Below are positions 1 to 8,726 of a stretch of 64,000 bases of DNA, in pieces. The position numbers and the translations under genes were made by a program. Numbering within the stretch: the stretch's first letter is position 1; the number at the start of each line of letters is the position of its first letter. Source of the stretch: Corynebacterium sp. CNCTC7651. GTDB taxonomy: Bacteria; Actinomycetota; Actinomycetes; Mycobacteriales; Mycobacteriaceae. The notes under the pieces are model-generated. The model did no database searches. It was not told the origin of the DNA and worked only from the letters and a program-made list of their open reading frames with translations. The DNA lies in NCBI RefSeq assembly GCF_021496665.1, contig NZ_CP071246.1, forward strand, positions 62,001 through 126,000, written 5' to 3'.

Positions 1-60
1 GAGGGCGGTCGCGGCGATGGTTGCGGTGGCGGCAGTGGCGATGATGCGACGGGTGGACAT
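1..60 (-). CDS. N-terminus of a secreted protein (partial)
   Basis: Only the first 20 codons lie in the window; the gene runs off the left edge. The peptide starts MSTRRIIATAATATIAATAL, a short basic N-terminus followed by an Ala/Thr-rich hydrophobic run, which is a typical Sec signal peptide. An AGGGAG ribosome binding site sits just upstream of the ATG on the minus strand. The mature protein is not visible, so no function can be assigned. It is divergent from the lipoprotein gene at 173. Confidence 0.6.
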   Translation of the reverse strand, partial: MSTRRIIATAATATIAATAL

Positions 61-172
61 TGGGCTCCCTTCAGTAGGTGGGTGGAACGTGTCACATTGG
101 ATGGTGCCTGGGGGCGTGTTGCGGGAGCGTTAACGCGGGGAAGGGGTGGGGAGGTGGTGGTAGAACGGGGGT

Positions 173-757
173 ATGACAAAGATTCGAACCATTGCCATGG
201 TCGCTGCGGCGGCGGCCGCGTCCGTTATTGGTATTGCTGGGTGTGCGTCGGAAAGCGCGGAGCCGTCCACCCCGGTGACCGGCACCAGCGTCCCGGGCGG
301 GGAGGGCCACGGCGGGCACGGCGGGCACGACCACCCCGAGGACGGCGGCCCAGCTCCGGAGGGTATCGAGGAGGCGGCGGACCCGAAGTTCCCGGTGGGC
401 ACCGAGGTGATCCTGACCGCGGACCACATGCCGGGCATGGAAGGTGCGCCCGCGACCATCAGCGGCGCGTTCAAGACCTACACCTACGCCGTCACCTACA
501 CGCCAACCGATGGCGGCGAGCCGGTGGTCAACCACAAGTGGGTGGTGCAGGAGGAGCTGGAGGGCGCGGGCACGCAGCGGCTTGCCGACGGCGCAACCGC
601 AGTCATCCTGGCCGAGCACATGAGCGGGATGAAGGGTGCAGAGGCGACTATCGAGTCCTCCACGGACGAGACGGTGTACATGGTGGACATCGACACCCCG
701 GACATGACCATGAAGCGCCACAAGTGGGTCGTGGAGAGCGAGATCCAGCCGAAGTAG
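173..757 (+). CDS. YdhK-type (DUF1541) lipoprotein with two repeats
   Basis: 194 residues. A signal peptide ends in a lipobox (IAGC, Cys about residue 24), so the protein should be exported and lipid-anchored to the outer face of the membrane. A His/Gly-rich linker (GHGGHGGHDH, residues about 44-53) follows. Two copies of the DUF1541 module come next; both carry a Glu/Asp-His-Met-(Pro/Ser)-Gly-Met motif and end in HKWVV. The family is known (B. subtilis YdhK) but its function is not. The His/Met-rich composition suggests metal binding, which is inference. The start is ATG after a G-rich AACGGGGGT stretch. It appears monocistronic. Confidence 0.75.
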   Translation: MTKIRTIAMVAAAAAASVIGIAGCASESAEPSTPVTGTSVPGGEGHGGHGGHDHPEDGGPAPEGIEEAADPKFPVGTEVILTADHMPGMEGAPATISGAFKTYTYAVTYTPTDGGEPVVNHKWVVQEELEGAGTQRLADGATAVILAEHMSGMKGAEATIESSTDETVYMVDIDTPDMTMKRHKWVVESEIQPK

Positions 758-853
758 GGGCGGTTCACAGCCATTTCTAGTCTTAATGGAAAACGTTTCA
801 CACAAGAGTGGTGAATCTAATGGGTTCTAGCTGGGATGTTAAATTCGCCGTTT

Positions 854-876
854 GTTGTTAACTTAACTGTAAATTG
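854..876 (+). promoter_or_regulatory. AT-rich direct-repeat element upstream of the phosphatase
   Basis: An AT-rich stretch about 80 bases upstream of the alkaline phosphatase start contains iterated TTAACT/TTAACTG elements in otherwise GC-rich DNA. Alkaline phosphatase genes are usually under PhoR/PhoP-type phosphate control, whose boxes are short direct repeats. This is the best visible candidate in the 758-956 gap, but the match to a known Pho box is only by general architecture. Confidence 0.3.
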
Positions 877-956
877 CTGGCAACACCCTGGGCTTAGCGT
901 TCGCGTTGGTTGATAGACCACTCAACGCCTCCTCCTCATGCTCAAAGGACAGCTTC

Positions 957-3900
957 ATGCGCTTCTCTACTAAGGCAGCAGCTTCCATCGTCAGCGTCTC
1001 CGCGCTGGCGCTGGCCAACCTGCCGGTTGCGGCCGCACAGACCGCCACCTTCGACAACAAGGACACCTGCTACTCCATTGACGCTCAGGGCAACGTCCGC
1101 GCACCCCAGCCGGGCGACTGCACCCAGTTTGGCAAGGGCGGCCCGGGCAACTCCGCCGCCAAGGCTAAGAACGTCATCTTCATCCTGGGCGACGGCATGG
1201 GCCACCAGGAGATCACCGCAGCCCGCAACTACCTCAAGGGTGCGAACGGCCGCTTCGAGGGCCTGGACGAGCTGACCGCGGCCGGTGCGTACACCACCTT
1301 CGCCATCGGCAAGGACGGCAAGCGCCAGTACGTGACCGACTCCGCGGCATCCGCAACCGGCTGGGCTTCAGGTGTCAAGACCTACAACGGTGCGCTGGGC
1401 GTGGACATCGCGGGCAAGCCGCACGAGAACCTGATCGAGATGGCGAAGAACGCGGGCATGCGCACCGGTAACGTCACCACCTCCGAGATCCAGGACGCCA
1501 CCCCGGGTGCCTTGGGTTCCCACATCTCCCAGCGCGGCTTCTACGCGCCGTCCGGCGAGAAGAAGGTTGTTGGCAGCGAAGAGGCCCGTGAGAACGGCGG
1601 CCTCGGCTCCATCTCAGAGCAGATCATTGACACCCGCGCAGACGTCACCCTGGGCGGCGGCCGCAAGTACTTCAACACCGAGGTCAAGGGCGGCGGCGAG
1701 AACCGCAACCCGTTCCTGGTGAACAAGAACGACGGCGGCAAGGACTGGGAGGCCGGCAAGACGGTCCGCGAGAACGCCATCGCCAAGGGCTTCCAGGTCG
1801 TTGACGATAAGGCTGGCCTCGCCGCCATCACCAAGGCGGACCAGGACACCCCGGTGCTGGGCCTGTTCCACGACGGCAACATGACCCGCCGCTTCGAGCA
1901 GACCGTCCCGGGCGACGCTGCGACCCAGGAGGAGCAGCAGTGCAAGGTAGTGGATACCGGCAATGAGCCGACCGCTGCAGAGATGACCAAGAAGGCCATC
2001 GAGCTGCTGGACGACAAGGCTTCTGACAAGGGCTTCTTCCTGCAGGTTGAATCCGCCTCCATCGACAAGGCTGACCACGCCGCTGACGCCTGCGGCCTGA
2101 TCGGCGAGACCGAGCAGATCGACGAAGTGATTAAGGTAGCGCTCGACTTCGCTAAGGCGGACGGCAACACCCTCGTCGTGGTCACCGCAGACCACGCCCA
2201 CACCGCTGAGATCGTGCCGGACAACCGCAAGAACGTCTCCCCGGTGACCCGCCTGCGTTCCCTTAAGGAAGACGCGATCATGGCTGTCGCCTTCGGCACC
2301 CAGACCTCGCCGAGCATCTCCCAGCAGCACACCGGCACCCAGGTCCGCATCGCGGGCTACGGCCCGGGCTCCGAGAACGTCAACGGCCAGATCGACCAGA
2401 CCGACGCCTTCTACGTCATGGCGAACGCCCTGGGCCTCAACGGCGGCACCAAGGGCGGCCAGGAAGCTTGGGCTGTGAACGACGGCAAGGGCATGAACCT
2501 GGCTAACCGTCGTGAAGCAAAGCCCGGCGACCAGCTCTGCTACCTCGTGTCCAAGGACGCTGCTCCGAAGGTCGGCGACTGTGCTCAGTTCGGCTCCCAG
2601 GGCCAGCAGATTGACAACCGCAAGGCGAAGAACGTTGTGGTCATGATCGGCGACGGCACCGGCGACTCCGAGCTCACCATGGCCCGCAACTACCTCCACG
2701 GCTCCCACGGCCGCATGGCTGGCCTGGACAACCTGGAGTACACCGGCTACCAGACCACCTTCGCACTGAACAAGGAGACCGGCCTGCCGGATTACGTCAC
2801 CGACTCCGCCGCGTCCGGCACCGGCTGGAACTCCGGCGTCAAGACCTACAACGGCGCTGTCGGCGTGGACGTGAAGGGCAAGCCGGTGGCAACGCTCGGC
2901 GAGATTGCCAAGGCAAACGGCCTGAAGATCGGTAACGTCACCACCTCCGAGATCCAGGACGCCACCCCGGCTGCCTTCGCAGCGCACGCACTCAACCGCG
3001 GCTACTACGCGCCGTCTGGCGACACCAAGCCGGCCAAGGGTGAGCAGCTGCGCGAGAACGGCGGCCTCGGCTCCATCACCGAGCAGATCGTTGACCTGCG
3101 CGCGGACGTCACCCTCGGCGGCGGCGCGAAGTACTTCGATGCCAAGGTTGTCCAGGGCGGCAAGTGGGGCGAGAACACCTGGAAGAAGGGCACCACCGTC
3201 CTCGAGAACGCTAAGGCGAACGGCTACCAGGTTGTGACCAACGCCGCCGAGCTCGATGCTCTCACTGTGGCGAACAGCGATCAGCCGGTCCTGGGCCTCT
3301 TCGCGCCGGGCAACATGCCGCGCGCGATGAAGAAGACCATTCCGACGGTTGACGGCGCGCTAAAGGAAGCCACCAAGTGCGAGGTCAACCCGGCCTTCAC
3401 CGCTGAGACCCCGCGCCTGGCAGCGATGACCACCAAGGCGCTCGAGCTGCTCCAGAACGACAAGGGCTTCGTGCTCCAGGTTGAGTCCGCATCCCCGGAC
3501 AAGGCAGACCACGACGCTGACGCCTGCGGTGTCATCGGCGAGGTTGACCAGCTCGACGAGGCCGTCAAGGCTGTGCAGGACTGGGTTGCCAAGACTGGCG
3601 AAGAGACCCTGATCATCGCCACCGCCGATCACGCCCACACCGCGCAGATCACCTACAACGGCACCCAGACCGCGGGCCGCACCACCAAGCTGATCACCGC
3701 CGACGGCTCCGACATGACCATCAACTTCGCCAACGCGAAGTCCAACGATGACAAGGACGCGCTCGGCGGCCAGGCCCACACCGGTGCGCAGGTGCGCATC
3801 GCCGCCTCCGGCCCGGGTGCCGCGAACATCACCGGCCAGATCGACCAGACCGACATCTTCTTCGCCGTGACCAACGCACTTGGCATCGACGTTGCTAAGA

Positions 3901-4118
3901 CCAAGGTCAACCTTGAGCCGCAGTTCAAGGATGGCTCCTCCGCAGGTTCCTCCGAGGGCTCTTCTGACGGTTCCTCGGACGGCTCCTCCAAGGCCGGCCT
4001 GGCTACCGCTGGTGTGCTCGCCGCCCTGGCTGCCGTCTTCGCCGCTGCTGGCTTCTTCTTCCAGGCTCAGATGCAGGCACTGGTGAACCAGTTCATGCAG
4101 ATGCTGCCGAAGTTCTAA
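957..4118 (+). CDS. phoA: Alkaline phosphatase with two tandem PhoA domains
   Basis: About 1053 residues from the ATG at 957, which follows AAAGGACAG and opens a signal peptide (MRFSTKAAASIV, cleavage near AAAQTA). Two full PhoA-type domains follow, roughly residues 60-530 and 545-985. Each has the metal-binding GDG motif (GDGMG; GDGTG), the Thr-Asp-Ser nucleophile (TDSAASATGW; TDSAASGTGW), DKADH zinc ligands, TADHAHTA and the late His in HTGxQVRIA. Both therefore look catalytically competent. A Ser/Gly-rich linker (about residues 985-1015) leads to a C-terminal hydrophobic segment and the ending MLPKF, suggesting envelope anchoring. E. coli PhoA is about 470 residues and forms a dimer; here the two copies are covalently joined. 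Hydrolyses phosphomonoesters to release phosphate outside the cell. Single gene, ending at a hairpin terminator. Confidence 0.93.
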   Translation: MRFSTKAAASIVSVSALALANLPVAAAQTATFDNKDTCYSIDAQGNVRAPQPGDCTQFGKGGPGNSAAKAKNVIFILGDGMGHQEITAARNYLKGANGRFEGLDELTAAGAYTTFAIGKDGKRQYVTDSAASATGWASGVKTYNGALGVDIAGKPHENLIEMAKNAGMRTGNVTTSEIQDATPGALGSHISQRGFYAPSGEKKVVGSEEARENGGLGSISEQIIDTRADVTLGGGRKYFNTEVKGGGENRNPFLVNKNDGGKDWEAGKTVRENAIAKGFQVVDDKAGLAAITKADQDTPVLGLFHDGNMTRRFEQTVPGDAATQEEQQCKVVDTGNEPTAAEMTKKAIELLDDKASDKGFFLQVESASIDKADHAADACGLIGETEQIDEVIKVALDFAKADGNTLVVVTADHAHTAEIVPDNRKNVSPVTRLRSLKEDAIMAVAFGTQTSPSISQQHTGTQVRIAGYGPGSENVNGQIDQTDAFYVMANALGLNGGTKGGQEAWAVNDGKGMNLANRREAKPGDQLCYLVSKDAAPKVGDCAQFGSQGQQIDNRKAKNVVVMIGDGTGDSELTMARNYLHGSHGRMAGLDNLEYTGYQTTFALNKETGLPDYVTDSAASGTGWNSGVKTYNGAVGVDVKGKPVATLGEIAKANGLKIGNVTTSEIQDATPAAFAAHALNRGYYAPSGDTKPAKGEQLRENGGLGSITEQIVDLRADVTLGGGAKYFDAKVVQGGKWGENTWKKGTTVLENAKANGYQVVTNAAELDALTVANSDQPVLGLFAPGNMPRAMKKTIPTVDGALKEATKCEVNPAFTAETPRLAAMTTKALELLQNDKGFVLQVESASPDKADHDADACGVIGEVDQLDEAVKAVQDWVAKTGEETLIIATADHAHTAQITYNGTQTAGRTTKLITADGSDMTINFANAKSNDDKDALGGQAHTGAQVRIAASGPGAANITGQIDQTDIFFAVTNALGIDVAKTKVNLEPQFKDGSSAGSSEGSSDGSSDGSSKAGLATAGVLAALAAVFAAAGFFFQAQMQALVNQFMQMLPKF

Positions 4119-4181
4119 GCGCTAGCGCCGTACTAGGCGCTACGGCGTAACCGTGCCCGGGACCCGGGCGTGAACTGCAAA

Positions 4182-4223
4182 GAACCCGCGAGCCTCCCTT
4201 TCTGGGAGGTGCTCGCGGGTCCT
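4182..4223. terminator. Bidirectional hairpin terminator
   Basis: A long GC-rich inverted repeat (GAACCCGCGAGC...GCTCGCGGGTCC, with an inner CTCCC/GGGAG stem) lies between the convergent ends of the phosphatase gene and the secreted protein gene at 4260. T-runs are short, but the position between converging genes supports a shared terminator. Confidence 0.75.
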
Positions 4224-4259
4224 TGCGTTTGGCCGTGTGCGCGCCGGGGCCGCCGCAGC

Positions 4260-5108
4260 TTAGAACGGCAGCTTGATGCCCAGCTTCGGTGCGGCAGCGA
4301 TCAGGCCGATCAGCGCAGCCACCACGGAAATCACGGCACCGAGGACTACGTCGACGCGGTTGCCGCCGTCGGAACTCAGCTTGGAGGAGAGGTCGTTGGT
4401 GGGCAGCGGCTCGGTGACCACGTTGAGCGCGGGGAACTTCACCTGCGTCTCGCCCTTCGCGCACGCCATCCGGGCGTTGAACTGCGCCGTGTTGTAGTCG
4501 TGCCACTTCACGGCGCGCTTGCCCGAGGGCGTCTCCAACCACGCGTTGGTGAGCTGCTGGTGGAGGACGTTGTTCAAGGAAGCGTCGGCAAGCGGGAACT
4601 GCACCGGGGCCGGGCGCTGGGACTCACGCGCGTCGGCGGGGATGCGGTTGGGTTTGACTGCGGGTGCGGCCCTGAGCAGCGGAATTTTCGGGCTGAGATT
4701 GTCCCGGCCGATCTTGGCGTCGACGTACTGCGCGATCAGCGCGTCCGGCATACCCGCGGCCTTGAGCGCGTCCCGCTGCGTGTCGGTGAGCTTGACGGCG
4801 GCGAGCTCCGCGGCCGGCGTCTCCGGGGTGAGGTCCTTGACCAGCTCCTCGCCGATCGGCTTGGCGGTGGGGAACACCCGCTCAATCGCCAGCGCCTGGT
4901 CACCCATGAAACCCGTGGTGGGGTTGAGTTCGGGACCTTTCGCGAGCTCGGTGGCGTACGCCCGCTCGCCCGCGGTGAGCGTGAGGCTGCAGGTGTTGTC
5001 CGCAGCACGCGTGCCGACGGTCGCAGCCTGCGCCGGCGCTCCAACCCCTGCGAGAGCACAGAACGCGGCCGTGGTGGCTGCGGCGAGACGAATGCGGGAC
5101 GTGGACAT
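4260..5108 (-). CDS. Secreted protein with C-terminal membrane anchor, ends GIKLPF
   Basis: 282 residues, family not recognised. A clear signal peptide (MSTSRIRLAAATTAAFCALA, cleavage near AQAA) is followed by a mostly helical domain with Cys at about residue 40 and again at about residue 217. A single hydrophobic segment (about residues 254-274) precedes the C-terminus LGIKLPF. The architecture (signal peptide, soluble domain, one terminal membrane helix, LPF end) recurs in the 146-residue protein at 50978 and resembles the tail of the phosphatase at 957. The start is ATG with GGAGG upstream on the minus strand. Likely an envelope protein facing outside; function unknown. Confidence 0.7.
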   Translation of the reverse strand: MSTSRIRLAAATTAAFCALAGVGAPAQAATVGTRAADNTCSLTLTAGERAYATELAKGPELNPTTGFMGDQALAIERVFPTAKPIGEELVKDLTPETPAAELAAVKLTDTQRDALKAAGMPDALIAQYVDAKIGRDNLSPKIPLLRAAPAVKPNRIPADARESQRPAPVQFPLADASLNNVLHQQLTNAWLETPSGKRAVKWHDYNTAQFNARMACAKGETQVKFPALNVVTEPLPTNDLSSKLSSDGGNRVDVVLGAVISVVAALIGLIAAAPKLGIKLPF

Positions 5109-5152
5109 GTGGCCTCCTGGGAAACGGCTTGGGGGATTGGCTTGGGGATTGC

Positions 5153-5850
5153 CTTGGGGGATTGCCTACCTACTAGAACGGTGGGAGGCGCGCCGGGGTT
5201 ACGGGTGGGTGCGCTGTCGCCCCCGGGTAGTAGCTTCGGCAGCGCCGCCGCCGCCCAGGCCGCCCCGCAGCGCAGCCGCACCCTCCCGCGTTGTGCGCTA
5301 TGCCCGCGTTCTGCGCTATCACCATTGGCCAATAGCGCACAACAGAACCAGAACCACCCAATCCGGGCAGGACTCCAACCCGTTGTGCGCTTTCACCGCC
5401 AGCTAATAGCGCACAACGGGGAAATAGCGCGCACAAGCGCACAACGCGGCCATCCGGCTGGCCCCTGGCTCCGGAGATAGCACACTGTATGCAGCTCGAG
5501 CCGCCCTAACCCCTCCCATCCGCGCGTTGTGCGCTATCACCATTGGCCAATAGCGCACAACAGAACCAGAACCACCCAATCCGGGCCAGATTTTGACCCG
5601 TTGTGCGCTTTCACCGCCAGCTAAAAGCGCACAACGGGGAAATAGCGCACAACACGGCCACCCGACGGGGCCCGGGCCGCCGAAATAGCGCACAACACGG
5701 CAACCCTGCTGGCCCCTGGCCTCGGAAGTAGCGCACAACGCGGTCGCTCAGCAGCGCCGCCGCCTAGGCTGCCGCCACCGCGCCGTCGCCCAGGCTTGGG
5801 GATTGCCTATCTATTAGAACGGTCGGAGGCGCGCCGGGGTTACGGGTGGG
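5153..5850. repeat. Duplicated intergenic segment flanked by 57-bp direct repeats
   Basis: A 57-bp sequence at 5153-5209 recurs with few mismatches at 5794-5850 (core TAGAACGGTSGGAGGCG). Between them, a second internal duplication (about 5283-5415 and 5525-5640) carries the hairpin repeats described separately. The whole 5109-5985 interval holds no convincing gene; predicted frames across it are repeat artefacts. It looks like a segmental tandem duplication that has begun to diverge. Confidence 0.75.
5290..5735. repeat. Hairpin repeat cluster A (74-bp units)
   Basis: Several copies of an inverted repeat with arms GTTGTGCGCTAT and ATAGCGCACAAC around a 12-base loop. Unit anchors at 5312/5386 and 5530/5604 are both 74 bases apart. 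Degenerate half-copies (AATAGCGCACAAC alone) follow up to 5735. Loop sequences CACCATTGGCCA and CACCGCCAGCTA alternate. The same family forms clusters at 20.4 kb and 34.7 kb. Possible roles are terminator or attenuator hairpins or a REP-like mobile unit; this is inference. Confidence 0.8.
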
Positions 5851-5985
5851 ACGGGTTGTGGGGTGGTGTGGAGAACCTGGGTAGCGAATCCAGGGAAAGC
5901 CAACTATATTTGGGGCTAACAATTCAGCCCGCCCGGAACTATGTTCCGGAGTGGGCTGGAGTTCTCTTGGAGGGGGAGAATGCCT

Positions 5986-6291
5986 ATGCCTAGGCCGGTA
6001 AAGCGATTCACCACAGTTGAAGAGCAGATCGAAATACTTGAGACACGGGGTCTAACCCTTGACCGGGCTGAAGCAGAAAAGTGGCTCCGAGTCGTGAACT
6101 ACTACCGATTGAGCGGATACAGCTACCCATTTCGTGACTCCCATGGCGGCAAACCCACTGACCATTTCATACCGGGGGCATCGTTCGGTCAGGTGGTCGC
6201 GCTTTACGAATTCGACCGGAAAATGAGCACCCTTGTTTACGATGCGGTCCAACGGGTAGAGGTTGCCTTCCGTGCCAAGAATGACCCTTAA
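5986..6291 (+). pseudogene. Abi_2/AbiD-type abortive infection protein, truncated remnant
   Basis: About 100 residues survive of a protein family normally near 300. The N-terminal motifs fit the Abi_2 (AbiD/AbiF, HEPN-like RNase) family: EEQIEILETRGL, WLRVVNYYRLSGY, and YEFDRKM before RVEVAFR. The frame stops at TAA 6289-6291, a few bases before the IS30 left end, and nothing resembling the rest of the protein is seen after the nest, so the truncation is older than or independent of the IS. GGAGGGGGAG lies upstream of ATG 5980 and ATG 5986; the second has better spacing. Base composition is more AT-rich than the flanks, consistent with transfer. Confidence 0.7.
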
Positions 6292-6337
6292 GTTCTAGTG
6301 GTCGTTGCAACACTGATCTGAAGGGTTGGTGTTGGTG

Positions 6338-6857
6338 ATGACGGTGTCACGGTGGGATCCACCGGTTGAGGAGATCACTCGGTTCCACCAGTTGGTGGTG
6401 GGTGATGGTTTGTCGGTGCGTGCGGCTGGGCTGGATCTGGGATGGTCGTTAGCTACGGCGTATCGGATTGCGCATCGTGATGGGTTACCACTGCGGAATA
6501 AGACGTTGTCGTCACAGGTGGTTGACGAGATTGTTGCGTTGTTTGCCCAGAATGTCGCGCCAATGGATATTGTGCGGCGGTTGGGTGTGAATCCTTCGTC
6601 GGTATACCGGGTGGGGATATCGATTGGTGCGCGGCCCCGTCCTGCTCCTGAGGGTCGGCGGGCTGTGGCTACGGCGCGGCGAGTGGAGTATTTGGAGCTT
6701 CGGGCCTGTGGGTTGGATCGTCGTTCTGCTGCAGCTGCGTGTGGGATGGGGTTACGTGGTGCGCTTGATGTTGATAAGGGGGTGATTAAAACACGTGGTC
6801 GGCGTGTGCCGTTTGTGCCTGATGGCCAGGCAGTTTATCGCTATAAACGGCTTATGC
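6338..6857 (+). pseudogene. IS30-family transposase, N-terminal part
   Basis: N-terminal 173 codons of the IS30 transposase, from ATG 6338 to the IS3 insertion point. It carries helix-turn-helix-like stretches (LSVRAAGLDLGWSLATAYRI; MDIVRRLGVNPSSVYRV) expected for end-binding. The open frame appears to continue to 6889 only because it reads into IS3. Joined to 12902-13971 the frame is continuous: KRLM followed by QVLAYVDGRV. It is not an independent regulator. Confidence 0.85.
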
Positions 6858-6882
6858 TGAAGCGTCCTGGTTTTCGTTCCGC

Positions 6883-6937
6883 TTATTGAACGCCCAACGG
6901 GTGGGCGTGTGATTGTTGATAGTAGGCGTCTTCCATC
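6883..6937 (-). pseudogene. IS3 orfB, detached C-terminal codons
   Basis: These bases encode the last residues of the IS3 transposase (EDAYYQQSHAHPLGVQ and a TAA stop at 6883-6885), separated from the rest of orfB by the IS21-A insertion. Joining at the CCATC duplication gives a continuous end: GYITPQEM then EDAYYQQ. Confidence 0.85.
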
Positions 6938-7007
6938 TGTCAGCGCTCGTTGAAAAGTAGCCCAAAACGCTCCTCGAAAAGTAGCCCATCCGAAAAAGAT
7001 TGGATGG

Positions 7008-7889
7008 GTGATTTCTTTGGATCAATGGGCTCAAATCCGGTTCCTGCGTGGGCAGGGACTGTCAATCAGGAAGATCGCTGAGGAAGTCGGCTGCGCGAAA
7101 AAGACAGTCGAACGCGCGCTGGCGTGTGATTCGCCGCCGGAGTATTCCCCACGCCCGGCAAGGCCAACGAGTTTCGACGCTTATGAGCCGGCGGTGCGCG
7201 CCCTGTTGGCCGAGTCGCCCCGGTTGAATGCGAAGGTCATCGCCCAGCGCGTCGGTTGGGAAGGATCAGAATCCTGGTTCCGCAAAAACGTAGCCAAAAT
7301 CCGCCCGGAGTATCTCCCACCGGACCCAGTCGACACCTTGGACCACCTGCCGGGCTATGAAATCCAGTGTGATCTGACGTTCGCCCCGGGCGGGTTGCCC
7401 GATGACACCGGCGTGCGGCGCACGCTGCCGGTTTTGGTGATGGTTGCTTCCCATTCCCGCTTCGCCGGGGCGCGGATCTTGCCGTCGCGCACCACCGACG
7501 ACCTTTTGGCCGGGATGTGGGATCTCCTCGAGCACACGTTTTCAGCAGTCCCCACCCGACTGGTGTGGGACCGTGAACCCGGCATCGGCAGAGCCAGACT
7601 GTGCGAACCGGTAATCGCGTTCGCCGGCGCGTTGGGCTGCAAAATCGTGCAAACCCCACCAAGGGACCCGGAATCCAAGGGCATCGTTGAGCGCACCAAC
7701 GGGTACATGAAAACCTCGTTCTTCCCGGCTCGGCGCTTCACCAGCCCAAAAGATGTGCAAACCCAGCTCGACGACTGGTTCACCACCGTTGCCAACGTGA
7801 GAACACACGCGGTGTTGAAAACCTCACCAGCTGAAGCCTTCACCACAGACCGGGCCGGGATGCGGCCCCTGCCGCCATACACACCGACC
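7008..7889 (+). pseudogene. istA: IstA transposase of IS21-A, N-terminal part
   Basis: 294 codons of the IS21 transposase, from ATG 7008 to the insertion point of element B. It has an N-terminal helix-turn-helix (LSIRKIAEEVGCAKKTVERA) and most of the rve/DDE catalytic core, with acidic candidates in CDLTFAPGG, VWDREPGIG and SKGIVERTNGY. The protein ends PLPPYTPT at the target site. Joined to 10469-10813 it gives an intact 408-residue IstA with no frame change, so this copy is inactivated only by the insertion. Confidence 0.9.
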
Positions 7890-7985
7890 TGTGTTTTGTC
7901 AAGTTGTAGTAGGCCATTTCGGCTCGGTTTTTTAGGCCAGGTCTGCACGGTTTTGGGCCGTGTGAGCGTTGCTGGGGTTTCGGGG

Positions 7986-8726
7986 CTATTTCATGAGGGC
8001 GTTTGCCATGCGGTAGGACTGGCCGGTGAAGGTGATCATGCGGCCGTGGTGGACGATGCGGTCGATTGCGGCGGCTGCCATGTCGTCGTTTCCGAAGACT
8101 TGGCCCCATTGGGAAAATGCAAGGTTGGTGGTGATGATCAGGCTGCGTTGTTCGTACGCGTCGGCGATTGCTTGGAACAGAAGTCTTGCCCCGTCGGTGT
8201 CGATGGGGATGTAGCCGAGTTCGTCGATGACGAGGAGTTCGTTTTTGCCTAGGGATGCGAGCTCTTTGTCGAGTTTGCCTGCGTGTTTCGCGTTCCGTAG
8301 ATGGTCGACGAGTCCTGCGGCGGTGAAAAACCGTGCCGGGATGCCTCTGAGACATGCCGCGGTGACCAGTGCGATGGCGAGGTGTGTTTTGCCGGTTCCG
8401 ACGTCGCCGTAGAAGACGAGGTCTTCACACCCGTTGAGGAAGTCGAGTGTGGTGAGGTGTTCGCGGGTGATGTCGGCGGGCAAGGTGACCGGGGACCAGT
8501 CGTAGCTGTCGAGGGTTTTGCGTACCGGGACACGCGCGCGGTGCATCAGGCGCCGCGCTCTTGATGCGGCCCTGGAAGAAAGCTCCGCTTCGAAGAGCTC
8601 AATGAGGATGTCGCATTGGCGTGGGGTGGCATGGTCTGCGCACTGGCGTAACACGGCGGTAGTGAGGTAGAGCTGGCGGCCAAGAGCCACCACGCGGTCT
8701 TTGTTGTTGGTGGTATCGGTGCTCAC
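7986..8726 (-). CDS. istB: IstB helper ATPase of IS21-B
   Basis: 246 residues. AAA+ ATPase that assists IS21 transposase assembly and target choice. Walker A is GDVGTGKTH (about residue 106) and Walker B is LLVIDELGY (about residue 168), with NLAFSQWGQVFG downstream as in other IstB proteins. The ATG overlaps the istA stop by four bases (ATGA), indicating translational coupling. The length is normal for the family. Confidence 0.95.
   Translation of the reverse strand: MSTDTTNNKDRVVALGRQLYLTTAVLRQCADHATPRQCDILIELFEAELSSRAASRARRLMHRARVPVRKTLDSYDWSPVTLPADITREHLTTLDFLNGCEDLVFYGDVGTGKTHLAIALVTAACLRGIPARFFTAAGLVDHLRNAKHAGKLDKELASLGKNELLVIDELGYIPIDTDGARLLFQAIADAYEQRSLIITTNLAFSQWGQVFGNDDMAAAAIDRIVHHGRMITFTGQSYRMANALMK

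Noticed and set aside
1614-2987. 457-residue antisense frame in the phosphatase gene
   Set aside because: A shadow frame of a GC-rich gene with strong codon bias; no domain or ribosome binding site.
6326-6889. Independent helix-turn-helix regulator of 187 residues
   Set aside because: It is the N-terminal part of the interrupted IS30 transposase; the last codons are IS3 end sequence.
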